A stretch of 12,210 bases of DNA from an uncultured Eubacteriales bacterium (lineage in GTDB: Bacteria > Bacillota > Clostridia > Oscillospirales > UMGS1783): positions 1 through 12,210 of the forward strand of contig USJY01000014.1 in NCBI GenBank assembly GCA_900555065.1, in the 5' to 3' direction. The notes below the pieces were generated by a model, which saw only the letters and a program-made list of their open reading frames with translations, was not told the DNA's origin and did no database searches. Shown piece by piece: positions 6,104-12,210 of this stretch (position 1 is its first letter; every line of letters begins with the position of its first letter). The translations under genes were made by a program, and so were the position numbers.

Positions 6104-6130
6104 GCCCCGCGCAAATGCGCGGGGCTTTTT
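6104..6130 (+). terminator. Intrinsic terminator of the oxidoreductase gene
   Basis: A 9-bp GC stem (GCCCCGCGC 6104-6112 with 6117-6125), AAAT loop, then TTTTT (6126-6130), 27 bases after the stop codon. Confidence 0.92.
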
Positions 6131-6196
6131 CTGTGCGTCTGCCGGGCTGGCCGGCTCTGTCAGGCATGGCCGTGCTTCGGATTTCACGGTATTCTA

Positions 6197-6225
6197 TTGA
6201 CATTCGCCATGGCTTATATTATATA
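6197..6225 (+). promoter_or_regulatory. Sigma-A type promoter, likely for the acyltransferase operon
   Basis: TTGACA (6197-6202) is a perfect -35. After 17 bases comes TATATA (6220-6225). TTATAT at spacing 16 overlaps it. An AT palindrome, ATATAAATTTATAT, covers 6221-6234. No other gene follows before 6623, so the message would carry a leader of about 390 bases. Confidence 0.6.
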
Positions 6226-6622
6226 AATTTATATGCTTTTTGCGTAAACATAATGAGGCGTACCTCTCTGTTCTTTATAATACTGCATTACCCATGAACG
6301 TTAAATTGTGATTGCGGGATTGTTCCTGTGCCGCTGTGATTCAGCTTGCTGCCGCAAGGTATATGCCCGCCCATTTTATAACATTGCGTTTTCCAGCGCC
6401 ATGTTCGTCGTCCCTGGCAAACCCCGCGCCCGTCCAGGGTGCATACGAAAGGCAAACCTGAAATCCGGACGCCGAACGGCGGTAAAAACTTCGTTATGCC
6501 GGCTTTTACGCTTTGTTTTAGCGCGTTGCAATCATCGGCCTAAACCGGGGATTTTATCAAATGCATTTGGCAAAAGACCGCACGGCATGTCTTGAGACAA
6601 GCTTTTGCTGGGAGAGAATCAT
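6226..6622 (+). other. Long untranslated leader upstream of the acyltransferase operon
   Basis: No coding region is supportable here. Several inverted repeats are visible: CCCTGG/CCAGGG around 6410-6438, CGCCGAACGGCG near 6470-6481, GTAAAA/TTTTAC (6482-6487 with 6504-6509), and a two-part stem just before the start codon (GCAAAAG 6570-6576 with CTTTTGC 6602-6608, enclosing TGTC-TTGA-GACA 6588-6599). The bits GGCAAACC (6451-6458), GGACGC (6466-6471) and CGGCCTAAACC (6536-6546) recall pieces of the c-di-GMP-I riboswitch. Their spacing is wrong for the canonical fold, so a riboswitch is not called. Confidence 0.4.
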
Positions 6623-8128
6623 ATGGTTTTCACAACGCAAATATTCTTATTCTGTTTTTTCCCTGTCTGCCTGCTTGCGTATTGCGTTGCAGACCAGATG
6701 GAGCGCCGTGGCAAGCCGGGATCATTGCTCGCAAAGCTGCGCGTAAGGGACTGTGTTCTGCTTGTCTTCAGTCTTGTGTTTTACATGTGGTCCTGTTTTG
6801 ACGACCTTTTCAAGCTTCTGGCGTATATCGTGGCGGTATACCTGCTTGCCCGCTGGGTAGAAGCCGCAAAAAACAAAAAACGCTTTATCCGCATTGAACG
6901 GGAAGATGCGGATGGGGTCCGGCCGGACAAGCGGCTTTATCTTGCGGTCGTGCCCTTTGTACTGGCCGTTGTACTGCTCGTTCTTATACTGGTAGGCTAT
7001 AAATACCTGAATTTCCTGATCGGAATCGGGAACTCCCTGTTCCAGAGCAGCATAGCGGACCGCTCTTTGATCGCGCCGCTCGGCCTTTCTTTCATCACCT
7101 TTTCCGCCATATCTTATTTAGCGGATATTTACCGCGGACAAGCTCGTTCCGGTAGTCTGCTTGACTGCGCGCTGTATCTTTCGTTTTTCCCCAAAGTGGT
7201 ATCGGGACCGATTGTGCTGTGGAAAGATTTTCAGCCTCAGATCCGGTCGCGCACAAGCACATGGGAGACGTGCGCCGACGGGTTGAATCGTATCATGATC
7301 GGCTTTGTGAAAAAAACGATTCTGGCCGACACGTTTGGAGCTTGTCTGGCAAGCATTGGACTTACCGGTATTGATCGGATTACGGCCGCGGGTACGCTGG
7401 TGCTCTATATGCTGCAAATCTATTATGATTTTTCCGGTTATTCCGATATTGCAATTGGGCTGGCGAGGTTGTTCGGGTTCCAATGCAAGGAGAACTTTCA
7501 TTTCCCGTACCGTTCCCGGTCCATTTCCGAATTTTGGCGACGCTGGCACATTTCGCTGGGAACATGGTTCCGCGAATATTGCTATATCCCGCTGGGAGGG
7601 AACCGAAACGGGCTATGGAAAACCCTGCGGAATCTGGCGGTCGTGTTTATTCTGACCGGCATATGGCACGGAGCCGGCTGGAACTATATACTGTGGGGCG
7701 CGGTCAACGGCGCGCTGGTCGTCATGGAACGGCTGGTACAGAAAAAGAAGTTTTATGTGAAAATCCCCGGCGTTCTGAAGTACTGTGGCGCCATGCTGAT
7801 CGTCATGCTGCTTTGGCAGTTGTTCCGGTTCCAAAACCTTCACGATGTTCAAACTCTGTTCGGGATTATACTTGGAACCGTTCAGTTTGACACGATCCCC
7901 TACACCTGGCAGTATTTTTTCAGTGCGAAAATCGTCGTGCTTATGGTTGTCGGAATCATCGGCGCAACGGCGCTGGGCGCTCCGTTCGTTGCGAAATGGC
8001 ACGGCAGAATGGCCTCGTCAAAATCCGGCTACATCGTACAGGAAGCGGTTTTACTGGTCCTGTTTGTGACAGCCATCCTCTTTATGGTCAATTCAACGTA
8101 CAGTCCGTTCATTTACTTCCAGTACTAG
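6623..8128 (+). CDS. MBOAT-family membrane O-acyltransferase (AlgI/PatA-like)
   Basis: 501 residues from the ATG at 6623, with GGGAGAGA 6 bases upstream; the in-frame TTG at 6605 lacks a ribosome binding site. The protein is mostly membrane helices. It shows the landmarks of AlgI-type acyltransferases: PLGLSFITFSAISYLADIYRG (about 152-172), YDFSGYSDIAIGL (268-280), FWRRWHISLGTWFREY (304-319) followed by YIPLGGNRNG, and TGIWHGAGWN (345-354), whose His349 is the expected catalytic residue. Enzymes of this group pass acetyl groups from a cytoplasmic donor across the membrane to an acceptor for extracellular glycans. The next gene, 12 bases downstream, encodes an AlgX/SGNH-like partner, the standard pairing for polysaccharide or wall-polymer O-acetylation. 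No glycan synthesis genes lie in the window, so the acceptor is unknown. Leader and promoter are described at 6197-6622. Confidence 0.93.
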   Translation: MVFTTQIFLFCFFPVCLLAYCVADQMERRGKPGSLLAKLRVRDCVLLVFSLVFYMWSCFDDLFKLLAYIVAVYLLARWVEAAKNKKRFIRIEREDADGVRPDKRLYLAVVPFVLAVVLLVLILVGYKYLNFLIGIGNSLFQSSIADRSLIAPLGLSFITFSAISYLADIYRGQARSGSLLDCALYLSFFPKVVSGPIVLWKDFQPQIRSRTSTWETCADGLNRIMIGFVKKTILADTFGACLASIGLTGIDRITAAGTLVLYMLQIYYDFSGYSDIAIGLARLFGFQCKENFHFPYRSRSISEFWRRWHISLGTWFREYCYIPLGGNRNGLWKTLRNLAVVFILTGIWHGAGWNYILWGAVNGALVVMERLVQKKKFYVKIPGVLKYCGAMLIVMLLWQLFRFQNLHDVQTLFGIILGTVQFDTIPYTWQYFFSAKIVVLMVVGIIGATALGAPFVAKWHGRMASSKSGYIVQEAVLLVLFVTAILFMVNSTYSPFIYFQY

Positions 8129-8140
8129 GAGCAAGACGAC

Positions 8141-9538
8141 ATGAAACTGATCCGAATCATGGTTATTCTTGTGTTTGCCGCGATCATACTCGCGCCCGTC
8201 GCCGCCTTTCATTTGAAAGAGGACGCCATATCCGTCATAGACAACCGGGCGCTGGCGGCCAACCCTTTTTCAGACGAGGCTTCGGGAGATCTGACCGACG
8301 GCATTGAAAACTATGTGAACGACAGAATCGGATTTCGCGACGAAATGATCCTGTCCTATACCGTTTTGCACGACGTGTTGTTTGGCGAAATGGTACATCC
8401 CTCCTATAGCTATGGGAAGACCGGCTATGTCTTTGGCGCAGGCATAACCGTAGACGCGCCGTTTACGGAATATCACGAGGCGTTTGCGGATATGGTTAAA
8501 CAAATACAGGAGTATTGCGCCGCGCGAAACGTCCCGTTTCTGTTCGTATTCAATCCGGCGAAACCGGCTGTGTTATACGAATACATCCCGGACGGCATCC
8601 ATTACGACCGCTCCTGGGTGGACGGATTTTTTGCCGCGCTTGAACAACGGAACGTCAACTATCTGGACAACACAGGACTTCTGCGAGAGAAAACTCTGGC
8701 GGGCGAAGTCGTCTTCAATCAGAAATTCGACGCCAATCACTGGAATGATCTCGGCGCTTATTACGGTACAAACGCGATGCTGGAAAGGCTGCAGTCCAGT
8801 CTGCCCACCGTGCATGTGAACGAGTTGCGCGAACTGACGATATCGCAAACGCTGCAAACTTCCTTGCCGGTCTCCGAATTTCCGATTCATGAAATGGTTC
8901 CGGAAATTGCGGTAGATATGGAGGTATGCGCCGACGGATACGACAAATACCGCGACGAACTGGAGATGCATCCTTCGTTCCGAAGGTTCGGCTACTATTC
9001 CAATGAAAAGAGAGCCAGTGAAAACGCGCCGAAAGCACTTGCGTTTCAGGGCAGCTATATGAACAATTTTGGGTATAAATATTTAGCGAATGGTTTCAGC
9101 GAGTATATTTATGTGCACGATTATCAGAATATCATTGATTTTGCTTATTATTTCAATATTTTTAAGCCTGACTGTGTCATATTTGAGGTGGCGGAATACA
9201 CGTTTAACGAGACGTATTTCAGTTATGACGGAATGGTATCCATGGATTTAAATCCCACGCTCCGGACTGCGGCGGAGGAAGCGAAAATAAATACAGCACA
9301 GATCCTGCCGCCGGAGGAGATCACGGTTTCGCAAGGGGAAGACCTGACCAAAATTACATGGGAAACGCAGACGCCGGCGCGCTATGCCTGGTGCCGGCTG
9401 GACACTGCGTACGATATGAAGCGCAGCGATAACGGCTACGAGGCCACTGTGCCGACGGAGGTATATCTGGATAACCAGGACGAACTGGAAATCGTGCTGC
9501 TGGACGGGGAAACGCTCTGCACATACCAGTCCGCATAA
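8141..9538 (+). CDS. AlgX/DHHW-like SGNH acetyltransferase partner, membrane-anchored
   Basis: 465 residues. AGGAG overlaps the stop of the preceding gene and lies 9 bases before the ATG, indicating a tight operon. Residues 4-22 form an N-terminal signal anchor; the rest is extracytoplasmic. Early in the protein stands the ENYVNDRIGFRDEMI stretch typical of AlgX/AlgJ/DHHW proteins. The catalytic-site candidates come in AlgX order, with Asp/His first and Ser later: FDANHWND (Asp197, His200, Trp201) and FQGSYMN (Ser305). Two departures stand out. The Asp and His are spaced D-x-x-H as in classical SGNH hydrolases rather than D-x-H as in AlgX, and the usual GDS is QGS. After about residue 385 follows a beta-rich C-terminal domain (ILPPEEITVSQGEDLTKITW onward) of unknown role. 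It probably transfers the acetyl group delivered by the MBOAT protein to a surface glycan. Confidence 0.82.
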   Translation: MKLIRIMVILVFAAIILAPVAAFHLKEDAISVIDNRALAANPFSDEASGDLTDGIENYVNDRIGFRDEMILSYTVLHDVLFGEMVHPSYSYGKTGYVFGAGITVDAPFTEYHEAFADMVKQIQEYCAARNVPFLFVFNPAKPAVLYEYIPDGIHYDRSWVDGFFAALEQRNVNYLDNTGLLREKTLAGEVVFNQKFDANHWNDLGAYYGTNAMLERLQSSLPTVHVNELRELTISQTLQTSLPVSEFPIHEMVPEIAVDMEVCADGYDKYRDELEMHPSFRRFGYYSNEKRASENAPKALAFQGSYMNNFGYKYLANGFSEYIYVHDYQNIIDFAYYFNIFKPDCVIFEVAEYTFNETYFSYDGMVSMDLNPTLRTAAEEAKINTAQILPPEEITVSQGEDLTKITWETQTPARYAWCRLDTAYDMKRSDNGYEATVPTEVYLDNQDELEIVLLDGETLCTYQSA

Positions 9539-9622
9539 GCAGCCGCGGATTTGGGAGCCGAAAAAAGTCGCCCCTTTCGGCTTTCGTAAAACTGGTACCC
9601 CGGAGCGCGTAAAAACGGTCTG

Positions 9623-9660
9623 AAAAGGGATGTATGCGCATACATCCCTTTTATTTTTTT
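9623..9660 (+). terminator. Intrinsic terminator of the acyltransferase operon
   Basis: A 30-bp perfect palindrome (9623-9652; left arm AAAAGGGATGTATGC) is followed by ATTTTTTT. A weaker hairpin, AGCCGAAA/TTTCGGCT, precedes it at about 9557-9583. With A-runs at the left end it may act in both directions. Confidence 0.92.
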
Positions 9661-9962
9661 GTATATTTGTCGGAATTTTATACTATTTGTATATTATGCA
9701 CATACAGTGTCGAGATGGGTCGCCAGCGTCATATTCTTTTATGAATCCGGCTGTGCGCGCATGCCGGGCGATGTGAAGCGGCGTGGCGCAGGATAGCTCT
9801 CTGGCGTGTGAAATAAGCGGCAGGACAGGAAGCGAGACTTGCTTGATTCAGCGTGCCGCCGGCTTGAAGCATCGTCCGCCGCCGCGTTTTATTTTACGCG
9901 TCGATTGGCAAGTTCTGACTGCGGGACATAGGTTGTATTATACTGTATTTAGGAGAATGAAG
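9661..9962 (+). other. 302-base region upstream of the glycosyltransferase
   Basis: No gene is supportable. The frame open from a GTG at 9783 runs into the glycosyltransferase but has no ribosome binding site and non-protein-like composition. The first 50 bases are very AT-rich and hold a sigma-E-like motif (9681-9708). The end holds a possible vegetative promoter: TTCTGA (9913-9918), 17 bases, TATTAT (9936-9941), with TATACT overlapping at 9939-9944. Confidence 0.5.
9681..9708 (+). promoter_or_regulatory. Possible sporulation sigma-E promoter
   Basis: CATACAGT (9701-9708) matches the sigma-E -10 consensus CATACANT exactly. TACTATT (9681-9687) matches the KMATATT -35 in six of seven positions, with a 13-base spacer (the usual is about 14). 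It lies 254 bases from the glycosyltransferase start, in an AT-rich patch where chance matches are more frequent. Confidence 0.3.
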
Positions 9963-11033
9963 ATGACCATCAGCCTATGTATGATCGTAAAAAACGAGGA
10001 AGCGGTGCTTGCGCGCTGCCTGGACAGCGTCCGCGACGCTGTGGACGAAATCGTCATTGTGGATACGGGATCCACCGACCGCACGAAAGAGATTGCGCGC
10101 GGCTATACGGAGAAAGTGTTTGATTTCGAGTGGATCGACGACTTTTCCGCCGCCCGCAACTATGCGTACGCACAGGCTACCATGGACTACCAGATGTGGC
10201 TGGACGCCGACGATGTCCTGCCTGCCTGCGAGCGGGAAAAACTGCTGCGTCTCAAACAGACGCTGCCGGACGATACGGATATCGTCACCATGAAATACCA
10301 CACCCATTTTGATGAGAACGGCAACCCCGTTCTGACATCCACCCGGGAGCGCCTCACAAAGCGCAGCCGGGGCTATCTGTGGCAGGATCCGGTACACGAG
10401 TGCATCCCCCTTTCGGGCAGGATCGTACAGAGCGACATCGCGATATGGCACCAGAAACCGGTTCCGCAGACAACTTCAATGCGCAACCTGCGCATCTATG
10501 AATCCATGGAGGCGCAGGGGCGGGCGTTTACGCCGCGTCAGCAATACTATTTTGCCCGCGAGCTGAAGGACCACGGCCGTTATGCGAAAGCGGTGTACTA
10601 CTTCACACGCTTCCTGGACGGCGGACAGGGCTGGTCGGAGGACAATATCGCCGCCTGCTTTAGTCTTGCAGCCTGCTATAACGCATTGGGCGAACAGGAT
10701 AAGGTGTTGTCAGTTCTGCTCAGGAGCTTTGCATACGGCGGCCCGCGCGGCGAAATATGCTGCGAACTCGGCTACTATTACAAACGGCGCTCAGACTACC
10801 GCAACGCCCTCGCATGGTTTAAGATCGCAGCCCAGCTGGACCCGCCCGATACCCTGGGCTTTATCCTGCCCGACTACTGGGGGTATATCCCCAATATAGA
10901 GTGCTGCGTCTGCTGCTGTTATCTGTCCAGATATGAAGAGGCGGCGCAGTACAATGCGCGCGCCGGGGCCTGTAAACCAAACAGTCCGTCAGTGCGGCAG
11001 AATGAGTTGTATTTGGCGTCTTTAAAGAAATAA
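9963..11033 (+). CDS. GT2 glycosyltransferase with TPR-like C-terminus (SunS/SgtA type)
   Basis: 356 residues from the ATG at 9963. AGGAG (9951-9955) is 7 bases before it and only 1 base before the in-frame ATG at 9957. Residues 1-110 are a GT-A domain: MTISLCMIVKNEEAVLARCL, IVDTGSTDRT (32-41), FSAARN (61-66), and the metal-binding LDADD (80-84) that holds the nucleotide-sugar. IWHQK at 161-165 is the late His motif of this group. Residues about 188-350 form helical TPR-like repeats, which in related enzymes bind a protein acceptor. This layout is found in SunS-like peptide glycosyltransferases. The next gene, 88 bases on with no terminator between, encodes a Thr-rich collagen-like protein, which is the obvious acceptor. 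Clostridioides difficile has a comparable pair, sgtA-bclA3. The transferred sugar is unknown. Confidence 0.88.
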   Translation: MTISLCMIVKNEEAVLARCLDSVRDAVDEIVIVDTGSTDRTKEIARGYTEKVFDFEWIDDFSAARNYAYAQATMDYQMWLDADDVLPACEREKLLRLKQTLPDDTDIVTMKYHTHFDENGNPVLTSTRERLTKRSRGYLWQDPVHECIPLSGRIVQSDIAIWHQKPVPQTTSMRNLRIYESMEAQGRAFTPRQQYYFARELKDHGRYAKAVYYFTRFLDGGQGWSEDNIAACFSLAACYNALGEQDKVLSVLLRSFAYGGPRGEICCELGYYYKRRSDYRNALAWFKIAAQLDPPDTLGFILPDYWGYIPNIECCVCCCYLSRYEEAAQYNARAGACKPNSPSVRQNELYLASLKK

Positions 11034-11094
11034 TGGCGAAGGCTGTAACCCTGTGGCGAATCGGCGCGTAGTATGGTATTGGCGTATGCACTGA

Positions 11095-12210
<1,116 letters not shown>

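Noticed and set aside
4703..6187. 494-codon minus-strand open frame opposite the oxidoreductase
   Set aside because: It lies over a gene with clear FAD motifs, has no recognisable domain and no ribosome binding site; GC-rich codon usage keeps the reverse frame open.
6451..6546. Canonical c-di-GMP-I riboswitch
   Set aside because: Fragments GGCAAACC, GGACGC and CGGCCTAAACC are present, but the AAAGCC joining element is absent and the last piece is about 65 bases too far away.
9783..9962. Longer glycosyltransferase starting at a GTG 180 bases upstream
   Set aside because: There is no ribosome binding site, the extra residues do not look like protein, and the GT-A domain begins right at the ATG at 9963, which has AGGAG at the correct distance.
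11052..11076. SigI-type promoter before the collagen-like gene (ACCCTGTGGC ... CGTA)
   Set aside because: The gap between the boxes is 9 bases rather than the 15 shared by the two good promoters, and the -35 match is partial.

Overview
The window looks like chromosomal DNA of a Gram-positive, low-to-medium GC member of the Clostridia (Firmicutes). The grounds are a sortase-anchored CnaB surface protein, a SigI/RsgI sigma/anti-sigma pair, strong AGGAGG-type ribosome binding sites, intrinsic hairpin-plus-T terminators, and a Gly-X-Thr collagen-like protein of the spore-surface type. No rRNA, tRNA, CRISPR array or intact mobile element is visible. Genus and species cannot be fixed from this sequence.

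Layout. (1) 1-562: 3' end of a large cell-wall-anchored adhesin or pilin-like protein (CnaB domain, VPPTG sorting signal) and its terminator. (2) 563-1090: no convincing gene; it holds a second terminator-like hairpin, a possible dispersed repeat and a 26-bp palindrome. (3) 1091-3298: a divergent SigI module. sigI-rsgI read rightward, and a small secreted protein with two cysteine-hexad modules reads leftward. The two start regions carry the same promoter block, ACCCTATGAT-N15-CGTA, on opposite strands. This is direct evidence that one sigma factor, most likely SigI itself, drives both sides. (4) 3299-3707: a scar-like intergenic region with a possible ~74-nt minus-strand RNA, a 22-bp tandem repeat and a bidirectional terminator. 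(5) 3790-6130: an AraC-family regulator divergent from an FAD-dependent oxidoreductase of unknown substrate. (6) 6197-9660: a long leader followed by a two-gene operon, an AlgI-like MBOAT O-acyltransferase and an AlgX/SGNH-like membrane-anchored partner, probably acetylating a cell-surface glycan. (7) 9661-12210: a GT2 glycosyltransferase with a TPR-like C-terminus, directly upstream of a collagen-like gene that runs off the window. The encoded protein has a 10-cysteine head, a Gly-Pro/Ala-Thr stalk, an inserted ~45-residue domain resembling a CBM5/12 chitin-binding fold, and a 45-residue higher-order repeat.

How the parts fit together. Most of the window concerns the cell or spore surface: wall-anchored protein, envelope-sensing SigI/RsgI with a secreted cysteine-rich partner, glycan O-acetylation, and a probable glycosyltransferase/collagen-like glycoprotein pair comparable to sgtA-bclA3 of Clostridioides difficile. 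The best candidates for something undescribed are the SigI-linked cysteine-hexad protein with its mirrored promoters, and the cysteine-headed collagen-like filament with a built-in carbohydrate-binding-like domain.
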